From contig SACZ01000004.1 in NCBI GenBank assembly GCA_023369685.1, positions 310,001-374,000 of the forward strand: a DNA stretch of 64,000 bases, read 5' to 3'. Of the stretch, positions 7,122 to 16,158 are shown piece by piece. Positions within the stretch are counted from its first letter, which is position 1. Every line of letters starts with the position of its first letter. Under the pieces are notes generated by a model. That model did not search any database, was not told the origin of the DNA, and saw only the letters and a list, made by a program, of their open reading frames with translations. The position numbers and the translations under genes are program-made. This DNA is from Prolixibacteraceae bacterium JC049. Its GTDB lineage: Bacteria > Bacteroidota > Bacteroidia > Bacteroidales > Prolixibacteraceae.

Positions 7122-9734
7122 ATGGATGCTCCCATAACCATACTATTAGTAGAAGACAATGAAGGAGATATTATTCTTTTCGAAGAATATATTGCAACTT
7201 ATAGGCACCATAAACTAACCATTGCCAAAGATTTGGCAAAAGCAAAACAACAACTTCAAACCAATAGTTTTAACGTAATAATGCTCGATTTGAACTTGCC
7301 AGACAGCAACGGCATCCAAACAGTAAAAAGCATTATATCGATGGAAACCAATGCTGCAATAGTAATATTCACTGGCTTATATGACGAAGAGCTGGGACAA
7401 AAGGCAATAAAACTTGGAGCTCAGGATTTCTTAGTTAAAAACAACCTAAATCCCGAATTACTTCATAAAACCATCAACTATGCAATTTCCAGAAATAAAG
7501 ATAGGTATAAGCTAAACCACCTGAATAAGGTGCTTCAGGCAACTCGCAAAATCAATCAGCTAATTACCCATACCGACGACGTTCAAGAACTCATCAATTC
7601 GGCGTGCGAAATGTATGTTTCTTCCAATGTGTACTACGCCACCTGGCTAATTCTTCTGGATGAGAACTCACAAATTAAACAATACGCATATAGCGGGATT
7701 ACCGATGAAAGGTTTAATCGATATAGAATAGAGTTCAATAAAGGTATACATCCCAAATGCCTTCAATATACATCTGAAAACAATAATTTCGTTTCAGTTT
7801 TGAAAGATTTGGAGAATTGCGATAAATGTAAATTGTATGACAATTGTACCAACAATGTCGCATTTATCTACCGATTGAATTACAAGGGATGTCACCTGGG
7901 GTACTTTGGAGCAGTAAACGATGTTAAGTACAGACATAATAAAGACGAAATAGATCTCTTCATAGAAATTAGTGGAGATATCTCTTTTTCTATTTATACC
8001 ATTAACCAAAGCATCGAGAAGCAGGAAATAAAAAGCAAATACCTTGAGGAACAAAGAAAGCTTAAAGAGAGTGAAGAGCGATTAAATATTACCATAAAAG
8101 GAGCAAATATTGGAATTTGGGATTGGGATATAGTAGAAAACAAATTCATTATAAACGAAGTATGTGCCCAACAATTGGGCTATAGATTAAGTGAAGTTTC
8201 TCCCCTGCTCAATTGGTTAATTTCATTGATTCACCCAGAAGATAAAAAAGGAGCAGAACGATTAATGGTAAGACATTTGAGTGATAAATCATCTCAATTC
8301 GAAATTGAACTCAGAATAAAACATAAATCGGGAGAGTGGATATGGATTGAAACCAAAGGGAAAGTTACCCAAAGAGACAAAAACGGGACTCCCACAAGGA
8401 TGTGTGGCATTCAGATAGATATTAATGAAAAAAAGAAAAGCGAACTTTTACTAAAACAACAACAGAAAGAAATTCTTGCTCAGATACATGAATACGAGAG
8501 TTTAAATGAAGAGTACATTTCTTTAAATGAAAACTTAAACCAATCCAACTCATATCTTCAAAAGGTAAATAAAGAATTGTCGGAAGCAAAAGAATTAGCT
8601 GAACAAAACGAAAAACTTAAGTCGGCATTTTTGGCCAATATGAGTCACGAAATACGGACTCCAATGAATGCAATTATTGGTTTTTCCAGCTTATTGGAGA
8701 GTGATGAATTGGAAAATAACAAACGAAACATTTTCGTCGATCAAATCAACACAGCCAGCAACCGTCTATTGCAGATTGTCAACGATATAATCGACATATC
8801 TAAACTGGAAGCAAATCAATTAAGCGTACATACAAACGAATGTAATATTTGTACCATTTTTATGAATAGCTATGACCTATTTATTCAAAGTGCTTTGCTA
8901 AAAAGTAAGCCTGAGCTCTCTTTAATTCCAAATACTAAACCCGAATATCAGAATATAATGGCTCAAGTGGACAATATCCGGTTGGGACAAGTGTTAGACA
9001 ATCTACTATCCAATGCCATTAAGTATTCTGAAAGAGGCTCTGTTGAATTTGGTTTTTCGGTAAAAACAGAAAATAATAAAGAATGGATTGAGGTCTTTGT
9101 GAAAGATACAGGAATAGGTATACGCAAAGAGAAACACGATCTGGTTTTTGAACGATTCAGACAAGTGGAAGAACTGGATTACCATGAGGGCGCAGGTTTG
9201 GGACTAAGTATATCTAAAGGTTTGGTGGAGCTTATGGGTGGTAAAATTTGGTTCGAAAGTGAATATGGGAAAGGTAGTACGTTTTATTTCACAATACCAT
9301 ATGTGCCATTAGCCGATTCTCCATGTGACTACCAATCAAAAAATAGTAAAGAGTATATCCTCAATTTAAGAGGAAAGAAGATATTAATTGCAGAAGATGA
9401 TTCCAGCTCCTATGAATACCTAAAAGAAATATTGAATGAGAGTAAAGCTGAAATTTTCTATGTTGAGAACGGTGAGCAATTAATAAATAACGTTGAGAAT
9501 ATTTGCCCTGACATTGTGTTGTTAGATATAAATATGCCAATAAAATCGGGATTGCATTGTTTGAAAGAGATGAAAGAAATGCATCTATTAGATAATATGA
9601 AGATAATTGCTCAAACAGCATATGCCATGTCGTCCGAAAGGGAAAAATGCCTATCGGAAGGTTGTCATGAGTATTTAGCAAAACCATTTACCAAAGAAGA
9701 GCTATTCGAAAAAATGTCGAAGGTGCTGGTGTGA
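7122..9734 (+). CDS. Hybrid histidine kinase: REC-GAF-PAS-HisKA-HATPase-REC
   Basis: 870 residues, no membrane helices. An N-terminal receiver (about 5-125) has the acceptor D56 in IMLDLNLP. A GAF-like region with a cysteine cluster (about 130-300, including CDKCKLYDNC) follows, then a PAS/PAC domain (about 320-440) and a coiled coil (about 445-495). The kinase core has H509 in NMSHEIRTPMN, an N-box (NLLSNAIKYS) and the glycine boxes GIGI and GLGLSI. A C-terminal receiver carries D802 in VLLDINMP. The double-receiver layout can accept phosphate from the upstream kinase/receiver pair and also act as a phosphorelay. No DNA-binding domain is present in the cassette, so the final output is elsewhere. 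Confidence 0.85.
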   Translation: MDAPITILLVEDNEGDIILFEEYIATYRHHKLTIAKDLAKAKQQLQTNSFNVIMLDLNLPDSNGIQTVKSIISMETNAAIVIFTGLYDEELGQKAIKLGAQDFLVKNNLNPELLHKTINYAISRNKDRYKLNHLNKVLQATRKINQLITHTDDVQELINSACEMYVSSNVYYATWLILLDENSQIKQYAYSGITDERFNRYRIEFNKGIHPKCLQYTSENNNFVSVLKDLENCDKCKLYDNCTNNVAFIYRLNYKGCHLGYFGAVNDVKYRHNKDEIDLFIEISGDISFSIYTINQSIEKQEIKSKYLEEQRKLKESEERLNITIKGANIGIWDWDIVENKFIINEVCAQQLGYRLSEVSPLLNWLISLIHPEDKKGAERLMVRHLSDKSSQFEIELRIKHKSGEWIWIETKGKVTQRDKNGTPTRMCGIQIDINEKKKSELLLKQQQKEILAQIHEYESLNEEYISLNENLNQSNSYLQKVNKELSEAKELAEQNEKLKSAFLANMSHEIRTPMNAIIGFSSLLESDELENNKRNIFVDQINTASNRLLQIVNDIIDISKLEANQLSVHTNECNICTIFMNSYDLFIQSALLKSKPELSLIPNTKPEYQNIMAQVDNIRLGQVLDNLLSNAIKYSERGSVEFGFSVKTENNKEWIEVFVKDTGIGIRKEKHDLVFERFRQVEELDYHEGAGLGLSISKGLVELMGGKIWFESEYGKGSTFYFTIPYVPLADSPCDYQSKNSKEYILNLRGKKILIAEDDSSSYEYLKEILNESKAEIFYVENGEQLINNVENICPDIVLLDINMPIKSGLHCLKEMKEMHLLDNMKIIAQTAYAMSSEREKCLSEGCHEYLAKPFTKEELFEKMSKVLV

Positions 9735-9815
9735 GTGAATATTAACGGGTAATATCAAATTAATTCCAACGAACGTTATGTGTGGGATTAGTCTAGGTAT
9801 AATTCGACACCTATC

Positions 9816-9900
9816 GGGCTTTCAGTCCTTATTTCAATATGTATTTCCTCCATAGGGCTACGCCCTATTCTTTTACCTTTCGTCCCTTCGGGACTTAACA
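9816..9900. repeat. Palindromic intergenic repeat, inverted half of the cluster
   Basis: This stretch contains GGGCTTTCAGTCC (the reverse of the GGGCTGAAAGCCC-type motif seen at 10209-10221), the palindrome TAGGGCTACGCCCTA (9853-9867) and GTCCCTTCGGGAC (9882-9894). All are short GC-rich stems in AT-rich DNA, the style of REP-like elements common in Bacteroidota. Apparent coding frames across this stretch are made of repeat sequence and are not genes. Confidence 0.7.
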
Positions 9901-9983
9901 CCACGAAACCATTTACCTGTGACCACACGTAGCACACATTTCCACTTATCTCTCTATTACAAACAGATAGACAATACTCAGGA

Positions 9984-10238
9984 CTTTTAAAAGGGGCAAA
10001 GCCCCGACACTTAATAGCACAGGGTGAGAGCCAGTGTAAAATCCTCCACAAAATAAAACAAAGAACTGAAGTCCCAACATATTAAACACTAATATACACC
10101 CGGTTACAAACACAAACAACACCTAAAACTTTATAAAAGGGGCAAAGCCCCGACACTTAATAGCACAGGATGAAAGCCTGTGTAAAATGCCCAGCAAAGT
10201 AAAACAAAGGGCTGAAAGCCCGACATGTAACACATTAC
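9984..10238. repeat. Two direct copies of a roughly 105-bp REP-like unit
   Basis: Copy 1 runs from about 9984 to 10090, copy 2 from about 10129 to 10238. Each starts with GGGGCAAAGCCCC, continues with a shared CACTTAATAGCACAGG stretch and a second stem (GATGAAAGCCTGTG in copy 2), and ends with a GGGCTGAAAGCCC-like stem, degenerate in copy 1. The 665-nt gap between the hybrid kinase and the SDR gene holds only these repeats and the SDR promoter region. Confidence 0.75.
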
Positions 10239-10369
10239 AAGAAATTAAAACAACCTAAATATAATATCCGTAATAGAATCATCAAAGACAGATATAACAA
10301 CTAATAACATTCATAGAAAAGTATCCAATTTGAAATAATTTGTATACAAACCGCGAGAGTTTACTTATC

Positions 10370-10377
10370 TAATTTTG
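10370..10377 (+). promoter_or_regulatory. Bacteroidota-type -7 element for the SDR gene
   Basis: TAATTTTG matches TAnnTTTG and lies 22 nt before the ATG. The nearest TTTG upstream (10339-10342) is 27 nt away, wider than the usual 19-21, so the -33 element is weak. Confidence 0.4.
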
Positions 10378-10399
10378 CTAAACAATTCAATATAATTAG

Positions 10400-11287
10400 A
10401 TGATGGCAAAATCAGACAACAACAGAGGATACCTAAACAAAGATTTATCGGATAAAACAGTTGTATTTACCGGAGGTACCGACGGCATGGGAAAAGCTGC
10501 AGTTGAAAAGTTAGCAGCTAAAGGTGCAACCATTATGCTTTTAGGTCGAAGCAAAGAAAAAACGATAGCAGTGGTGAATGAGCTGAATAACATTGCCGGG
10601 AAAGAGAATGCCACCTATGTGCCTTGCAATCTGGCTTCACAGCAGAGTATTCGCAATGCAGCCACAATAATCCTAGCACAATGTCCTCAGATCGATATAT
10701 TAATTAACTGTGCTGGAATAAATGCTGGCGCCCGAAAAATAACAGAAGATAAGATGGAAATGAGCTGGGCAGTAAATCATCTTGCTCCTTTTTTGCTCAA
10801 CCACCTACTATTAGATCGTCTAAAAAAGTCTGCACCTGCCCGAATCATTAACTTATCATCGGCAACTGAGAAGTATGGTAACATAAGCCTAGACGATATT
10901 CAGCTCGTAAAAAATTGGAGTACATTCCGTTCATATACGCAGGCCAAGTTAGTTATGAATATGTGCACCCGAAAGATGGCAAAAGAACTGGTAGGTACAG
11001 GTGTAACCGTCAATGCCCTTAATCCTGGATTCATTAAAACCAACCTATTGCGCGACCTGAAAGGCTGGGAATCTATCATTGGGATTCCATATATGTTACT
11101 TTGCGCCTCAAAGCCAGAGGTAGGTGGTGATAGAATTCTTCGCATGGCACTGTCCGATGAATATGAGGACATAAGTGGGCAATACATCTATGAAGATACA
11201 ATACGAGCTCCCAACCCTAAAGCTTTAGACGAGCAACTAGTTGATAAAGTATGGGAAATATCGAAAAATCATGTGGGCATCAGATAA
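10400..11287 (+). CDS. Short-chain dehydrogenase/reductase
   Basis: 295 residues, classical SDR with a Rossmann fold. The cofactor motif is TGGTDGMG near the N-terminus. The NxxS segment is NLSSAT and the active-site YTQAK gives the Tyr-x-x-x-Lys pair. The sequence style (GRSKEK, NPGFIKTNLL) is that of the retinol dehydrogenase/WW-domain oxidoreductase-like group, which reduce or oxidise carbonyl or alcohol groups with NADP(H). Substrate is unknown. An AraC-type regulator follows 18 nt downstream in the same direction and probably controls this gene. ATG 10400 and ATG 10403 are adjacent, and either may be used. Confidence 0.85.
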   Translation: MMAKSDNNRGYLNKDLSDKTVVFTGGTDGMGKAAVEKLAAKGATIMLLGRSKEKTIAVVNELNNIAGKENATYVPCNLASQQSIRNAATIILAQCPQIDILINCAGINAGARKITEDKMEMSWAVNHLAPFLLNHLLLDRLKKSAPARIINLSSATEKYGNISLDDIQLVKNWSTFRSYTQAKLVMNMCTRKMAKELVGTGVTVNALNPGFIKTNLLRDLKGWESIIGIPYMLLCASKPEVGGDRILRMALSDEYEDISGQYIYEDTIRAPNPKALDEQLVDKVWEISKNHVGIR

Positions 11288-11305
11288 TTTCGTAAATTGA
11301 ACGCA

Positions 11306-12214
11306 ATGACAGATTTTCTAGAAATAAAGACATTGTCCAAGGTGTTTAGGATGTTGGATATGCCTCCTCCTATGCATCCGCTAGTTGCTTTTATGGATTT
11401 TTCCCGAACTCCGTTTACAAAATCCTTTCCTTCGGTAAAAGTGGTTTGCGATTTTTATCAAATCTCTTTGAAAAATGATAGCAACGGATTCTTAAAATAT
11501 GGACGCGAACATTACGACTACCAGGAAGGTTCTCTGGTATTTATAGCCCCAGGACAGGTCGTCGAATATGAGTTTTCCAATCAACAAACAGTCAACACCG
11601 GGTGGTCGTTGTTCTTTCACCCCGATCTGGTTCGCACATCTCCTATCCATTCGAAAATGAAGGAGTATGGCTTTTTCCAGTATCAATCCAACGAGGCACT
11701 TCATATTTCAGATAAAGAAAAGCAGATTGTAGAGTCTATTCTACAGAAAATTGAATTGGAGTTGGATTCAAATCTGGATGATTTTAGTGAAGAACTAATT
11801 GTTAGCAACCTAGAGCTACTACTCAACTATTCCAAGCGTTTTTACAACCGCCAATTTATCACCAGAAAACGATTTAGTGGTGACACAATAACTTTATTTA
11901 GTACGCTACTCAATGCCTATTTCGAGAATGAGTTGCAAAAGGAGCATGGACTTCCAACGGTAAAATACTTTGCAGAACAGCTTAACTTCTCCCCCAACTA
12001 TCTTAGCGATTTGATTAAAAAAGGAACCGATAAAAGCATCATTGAACATATCCATTACCATGTAATTGAATTGGCAAAGAACAAATTATTAAGCTCCAAC
12101 CGAACAGTCTCTGAAATTGCCTTCGAATTGGGTTTCGAATACTCTCAATATTTCAGTCGCCTTTTTAAAAATAAAGTCGGAAAAACACCTTTAGCATATC
12201 GTCAAATGAATTAA
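11306..12214 (+). CDS. AraC-family transcriptional regulator
   Basis: 302 residues from ATG 11306; an in-frame TTG at 11297 is an unlikely start. The N-terminal half is a cupin-like ligand-binding region (about 30-170) and the C-terminal third has two helix-turn-helix motifs, the second ending in the AraC signature (SEIAFELGFEYSQYFSRLFK, then KVGKTPLAYR). The layout resembles Bacteroidota AraC proteins that sit next to a single SDR or oxidoreductase gene. It probably responds to a small molecule handled by the upstream SDR, which is inference from position. Confidence 0.85.
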   Translation: MTDFLEIKTLSKVFRMLDMPPPMHPLVAFMDFSRTPFTKSFPSVKVVCDFYQISLKNDSNGFLKYGREHYDYQEGSLVFIAPGQVVEYEFSNQQTVNTGWSLFFHPDLVRTSPIHSKMKEYGFFQYQSNEALHISDKEKQIVESILQKIELELDSNLDDFSEELIVSNLELLLNYSKRFYNRQFITRKRFSGDTITLFSTLLNAYFENELQKEHGLPTVKYFAEQLNFSPNYLSDLIKKGTDKSIIEHIHYHVIELAKNKLLSSNRTVSEIAFELGFEYSQYFSRLFKNKVGKTPLAYRQMN

Positions 12215-12231
12215 TGGTTCGCTCAACGGGA

Positions 12232-12262
12232 TTGTTCTGTTCGTTTTTATTGCATAACTTTA
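12232..12262 (+). promoter_or_regulatory. Promoter of the hemerythrin/PAS operon
   Basis: TTG (12232-12234), a 20-nt spacer, then TAACTTTA (12255-12262) fits the Bacteroidota -33/-7 pattern with one mismatch in TAnnTTTG. Transcription would begin near 12268, giving a leader of about 115 nt with a small palindrome AGCTTGATTCAAGCT at about 12298. Confidence 0.5.
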
Positions 12263-12385
12263 TGTCAACTGGTGCAATCAACTGTAAGATACTTTTCAGC
12301 TTGATTCAAGCTAAACCAAAAGTTCATAAACATCTTATTCTGCCAGTTGTTGTACTCACACAATAAAACCCAAGAACCATCTATT

Positions 12386-13630
12386 ATGAGTGAATTAATT
12401 AATAATTCGAGATACCGAAAAGAGAAATTAAAAGAGCTAATTCTAAAATTACACGAAGGAGAATCAGCCGAAGAAGTCAGACAACAGCTAATTGACACCC
12501 TAAAAAACATCCCATACGGCGAAGTGGTAGAAGTGGAACAGGAATTAATTGAAGAAGGGTTACCTGAATCAGAAGTACTAAAACTGTGCGATATTCACGG
12601 CTCTGTATTAGAAGGCAATGTGGATTTAAGTGGAGCTAAAGCGGTTCCCGAAGGACACCCTGTAGATGTCTTTAAAAACGAAAACATTGCGGTTCGGGAA
12701 GTTGCTCAAAAAGCCAAAGACATGTTGACATTACTTAGTCAGCTGGGGCAGTTCGATCTAAAAAAATACATCTACCCTCTTCAGGGATTCTTCAATGAGT
12801 TGATGGACGTAGACAAGCACTACCAACGCAAGGAGTATCTGCTATTTCCTTATCTGGAAAAACAGCAGATTACAGGTCCTCCTAAGGTCATGTGGGGAAA
12901 ACACGATGAAATACGCGACCAGCTGAAAGGGTGTATTGAAGTTCTGAAGTCTCCGGAATTACAGCCACAAGATTTAACAGACTCGCTCGATTTGATATTC
13001 TTCCCTGTACTTCAAGGGGTAATAGATATGATTCAAAAGGAAGAAGAGATTCTGTTTCCAATGGCAATGGACTTGTTAACTGTAGAAGATTGGTGGAATA
13101 TCGATAAGCAAACACTGGAGTTTGGTTACACACTGTACGATCCTCAGGTAAAATGGCAGCCCGAAGGCTTTACTGAAGAGCAAGAAAACACCTCTATTTC
13201 TGGTGATGGAAACATTCAACTTCCATCAGGTAGTTTCACAGCCAAGGAGATTATGGCCATACTCAATACAATTCCTGCCGATATGACTTTTGTGGACAAA
13301 GACGATAAGGTTAAATATTTCACTCAAGGGAAAGAGCGAATTTTTGCTCGTAGTCGCTCCATCATCAATCGGGATGTACGTTTATGCCACCCTCCGGGAA
13401 GTACACATATCGTTGAAAAAATCGTCGAAGATTTTAAGTCGGGAAAAGCTTCTCATGCACCATTCTGGATTCAGATGAAAGGGAAATTCATTAAGATTGA
13501 ATATTTTGCTCTACGCGACGAAAATGGAGAATATTTAGGTACGTTGGAATATTCGCAAGATTTAACAGAAAACAGAGCACTTGAAGGCGAACAGCGTATT
13601 TTATCTTATGGAGAATCAAACGATGAGTAA
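12386..13630 (+). CDS. DUF438-hemerythrin-PAS protein
   Basis: 414 residues from ATG 12386; an in-frame TTG 13 codons upstream is less likely. An N-terminal DUF438-type helical domain (about 1-85) contains QELIEEGLPESEV and LCDIHG. A hemerythrin-like HHE domain follows (about 95-240), with ligands suggested by GHPVD, DKHYQRKEYLLFP, GKHDEIRD and KEEEILFP; such domains bind a di-iron or other iron site. The C-terminal PAS domain (about 280-400) contains the conserved stretch LCHPPGSTHIVEKIV. Proteins of this family are linked to oxygen or nitric-oxide sensing; I infer that role here but no effector domain shows it. It overlaps the next gene by 8 nt and has a close relative two genes downstream. 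Confidence 0.75.
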   Translation: MSELINNSRYRKEKLKELILKLHEGESAEEVRQQLIDTLKNIPYGEVVEVEQELIEEGLPESEVLKLCDIHGSVLEGNVDLSGAKAVPEGHPVDVFKNENIAVREVAQKAKDMLTLLSQLGQFDLKKYIYPLQGFFNELMDVDKHYQRKEYLLFPYLEKQQITGPPKVMWGKHDEIRDQLKGCIEVLKSPELQPQDLTDSLDLIFFPVLQGVIDMIQKEEEILFPMAMDLLTVEDWWNIDKQTLEFGYTLYDPQVKWQPEGFTEEQENTSISGDGNIQLPSGSFTAKEIMAILNTIPADMTFVDKDDKVKYFTQGKERIFARSRSIINRDVRLCHPPGSTHIVEKIVEDFKSGKASHAPFWIQMKGKFIKIEYFALRDENGEYLGTLEYSQDLTENRALEGEQRILSYGESNDE

Positions 13631-14150
13631 TATGGAAGAGTTAATTATAACACCCAAAACCAAGATTTTCGCTCTGCTGGAAGCATATCCACAACTGGAA
13701 GATACACTCATAGCTGTTGCTCCACCTTTCAAGAAGTTGAAGAATCCGGTATTGCGTAAAACCATTACCAAAGTTACCAGCTTATCGCAAGCAGCAACCA
13801 TTGCCGGAATCAAAGTTGAAGAGCTGATTAATACACTTCGTTCTGAAGTTGGTCAAACAGCACATCAGACCATTGATGCTGACAATACCGATTATAATTA
13901 CACTCAGCCCAATTGGTTCAATAACGATTTAGTGACAGCAACCATTGACATTAGTGCTACGCTAAATGCTGGCGAACAACCAGTTCACGAAGTGCTTTCA
14001 GCCATTAAAACACTTGAGGGAAGCAAGATTCTTCTGGTTAAAGCTCCATTTATTCCGGCACCACTAATCGATAAAGCATTGAGTCTGGATTATAAGCACT
14101 GGATTGATAAAAAAAGCGACGAAGCATATTGGGTATATTTTAAACAATAG
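13623..14150 (+). CDS. DUF1858-DUF2249 protein
   Basis: 175 residues from ATG 13623, which overlaps the upstream stop (ATGAGTAA) and has GGAG 9 nt before it; ATG 13608 and 13632 are alternatives. The N-terminus is a DUF1858-like domain (ITPKTKIFALLEAYPQLEDTL, about 5-75). The C-terminus is DUF2249-like (about 105-175, with LNAGEQPVHEV), a fold related to TusA/SirA-type domains. Families with these domains frequently lie beside hemerythrin and denitrification genes, and here the gene is sandwiched between two DUF438-hemerythrin-PAS genes. A joint role in nitrosative or redox stress is inference. Confidence 0.7.
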   Translation: MSNMEELIITPKTKIFALLEAYPQLEDTLIAVAPPFKKLKNPVLRKTITKVTSLSQAATIAGIKVEELINTLRSEVGQTAHQTIDADNTDYNYTQPNWFNNDLVTATIDISATLNAGEQPVHEVLSAIKTLEGSKILLVKAPFIPAPLIDKALSLDYKHWIDKKSDEAYWVYFKQ

Positions 14151-14157
14151 ATTTGCC

Positions 14158-15348
14158 ATGTCTGAATTTACAAATACCAAACAGAAAAGGTTAGCCAAGT
14201 TAAAAGAGCTCTGTCATCTTATTTTAACCACAGGTAATGCCAGCACTTTTATTACAGAAAACAAAGATTTTATACCAACAGTTATTCCTACCGATTTCAT
14301 TGCTCTGTTCGATGAAATTATAAAAGAGGGTTACGAAATGGAAAAGGTAAAAACCTTAACTAATAAGGTGCTAAATATTTTTCATGAGCCCATTCGCGAT
14401 TGTGAAATAATTCAGCCTGAACCAGACTCATTCCTGGCAGTATTGGAACAAAACAACAGCGAAATGGTGGAAATTCTGAATAAGATACGACCACTATTTA
14501 AAGCGTTGGTAAAAGATGCCCGAAACACTTCTCTTCAACAGGAAATGCTAGTGGGATTTCAACAACTCGAAGTTTTTGCCCAGCACTACACCATTAAAGA
14601 GAATGTGTTGTTCCCGGTTATTGAAGCAACATGGCCCGATTACCGCTGTCTGCAAATCATGTGGTCGTTTCACGACGACATAAGAAGAAATATAAAGACT
14701 GTTATCTCTCAATTGCAGGAAAATAATATCGAGCTAAAAACATTTAACAAGTGTGTTGGCGATATCTTTTTCAATATGATGGCGATAAAGTTCCGAGAAG
14801 AACGTATACTGTTTCCTTACATTCTTTCTACCATAAGTGAGCAGCAGCTGGCTACCATGAACAAAGAAGGATTTGAACTGGGGTATCCGTATATTCAGCC
14901 TAATTTGAAACCAGTTGAGGAAGTTCAGTCGGACTTTGATGGCAATGAAATAAATTTGGGAACAGGAAAAGTAAGCATCGATCAGATAAAGTTGATTTTT
15001 AACCACCTGCCCGTAGACATTACTTACGTCGACGAGAATAACAAGGTATGCTACTTCTCAACGCCTGCCAAACGGATTTTTCCTCGCACAGTAGCAATAA
15101 TTGGTCGCGATGTAAGCAATTGCCACCCGCCTGAAAGTGTGCATGTGGTAGAACAGATTGTAGAATCATTCCGATCAGGAGAGAAAGACCAAGCCGATTT
15201 CTGGATTAAAATGAAGGGAGAGTTCATTCTCATTCAATATTTTGCCGTTCGCGATTCTCTAGGAACCTACAAAGGAGTCATAGAGGTATCGCAAGAAATA
15301 TCGGACATACAGGCTTTGGAAGGCGAAAAACGATTACTTGATTGGTAA
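14158..15348 (+). CDS. Second hemerythrin-PAS protein (degenerate DUF438)
   Basis: 396 residues from ATG 14158, 7 nt after the previous stop. It has the same order as the 12386 gene. A divergent helical N-terminus (about 5-85) has lost most DUF438 signature residues. The hemerythrin-like region (about 95-245) shows QHYTIKENVLFP, WSFHDDIRR and FREERILFP. The PAS domain (about 275-390) again contains NCHPPESVHVVEQIVESF. The shared CHPP stretch suggests both PAS domains bind the same cofactor or partner. It ends the cassette and is followed by a long hairpin shared with the convergent LytTR gene. Confidence 0.75.
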   Translation: MSEFTNTKQKRLAKLKELCHLILTTGNASTFITENKDFIPTVIPTDFIALFDEIIKEGYEMEKVKTLTNKVLNIFHEPIRDCEIIQPEPDSFLAVLEQNNSEMVEILNKIRPLFKALVKDARNTSLQQEMLVGFQQLEVFAQHYTIKENVLFPVIEATWPDYRCLQIMWSFHDDIRRNIKTVISQLQENNIELKTFNKCVGDIFFNMMAIKFREERILFPYILSTISEQQLATMNKEGFELGYPYIQPNLKPVEEVQSDFDGNEINLGTGKVSIDQIKLIFNHLPVDITYVDENNKVCYFSTPAKRIFPRTVAIIGRDVSNCHPPESVHVVEQIVESFRSGEKDQADFWIKMKGEFILIQYFAVRDSLGTYKGVIEVSQEISDIQALEGEKRLLDW

Positions 15349-15368
15349 AAATAGACTTTTATCTATGA

Positions 15369-15407
15369 ATGGATGAGTAGTATCTTTGATGTCTATTACT
15401 CATCCAT
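15369..15407. terminator. Convergent terminator hairpin
   Basis: An 11-bp perfect stem, ATGGATGAGTA (15369-15379) with TACTCATCCAT (15397-15407), separates the hemerythrin cassette from the minus-strand LytTR gene, whose stop codon lies inside the right arm. The 17-nt loop and missing T-run make it weaker than average. Confidence 0.45.
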
Positions 15408-16139
15408 CCATGCTAAGAACTCTTTCACTTTTACCCTACTAATTAATATGGATTCGTCGAATGCTGGTTTCAGCTTAATTTTTAACCTGGAGCCAAAGTA
15501 TTTCGAAACCGAGTCGACTGCTTCTAATGAGCAAATTACATGTCTACTTATTCTGAAAAAATTCTCATCAACCAGTTCCTCAATAACTCCTAAGGAGTAA
15601 TCGGTTATATACGATTTATTGTCCTTTGTTTTTATGTAGGTGGTTTTATCTTCCCGGTAGAAATAAGCAATATCTTCTACCTGTACGTACGAATATTTAT
15701 CCCCTATTTTTATTAAAAATCGCTTCTTTCTTCTTTTCTCTTTTAATTCCTCTGCAATGGATTTAAAGCTATTCCAATCGTATTTCTTCTGAAGAGACTG
15801 ATACTTAGTAATTGCTTTTTTCAGGTCTTCAGATTCTATTGGTTTCAACAAATAATCGATACTGTTGTACTTAAATGCTTTCAATGCAAATTCATCGTAG
15901 GCAGTCGTAAAAATAATCGGAATAGAAAGCTCCACTTTCGATAAAATATCGAAGCTAAAACCATCTGGAAGCGATATGTCTAAAAAAAGCAGGTCGGCTT
16001 TTACTTCTGGTAATCCATTTACAGCGCTACTTACCGAATCGAAATGAGCTACCACCTCACTTTCAGGATAAAGCTCCTGCAGCATTCGTTTTAATTCTTT
16101 AAAAGCATAATGCTCATCTTCAACTATAATAAACCTCAT
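15396..16139 (-). CDS. LytTR-family response regulator
   Basis: 247 residues from ATG at 16139; the frame runs 18 codons further upstream into the kinase gene, but MRFIIVEDE is the normal receiver start. The receiver domain (about 1-120) has the acceptor D54 in LLFLDISLP and a conserved Lys in LLKPIE. The LytTR DNA-binding domain (about 145-245) contains YFYREDKTTYIKT and NFFRISRHVICS. It is preceded by its cognate LytS-type kinase 19 nt upstream. Such pairs control surface and envelope genes in Bacteroidota, and the same strand holds secreted and outer-membrane genes just upstream. Confidence 0.9.
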   Translation of the reverse strand: MRFIIVEDEHYAFKELKRMLQELYPESEVVAHFDSVSSAVNGLPEVKADLLFLDISLPDGFSFDILSKVELSIPIIFTTAYDEFALKAFKYNSIDYLLKPIESEDLKKAITKYQSLQKKYDWNSFKSIAEELKEKRRKKRFLIKIGDKYSYVQVEDIAYFYREDKTTYIKTKDNKSYITDYSLGVIEELVDENFFRISRHVICSLEAVDSVSKYFGSRLKIKLKPAFDESILISRVKVKEFLAWMDE

Positions 16140-16158
16140 ACCATTCTTTTTTAATCCA

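Noticed and set aside
9788-10051. Minus-strand open frame of 87 codons
   Set aside because: It is built from the palindromic intergenic repeats and has no coding character.
12214-12385. Riboswitch in the leader of the hemerythrin operon
   Set aside because: Only one small palindrome is present and no conserved riboswitch core can be recognised.
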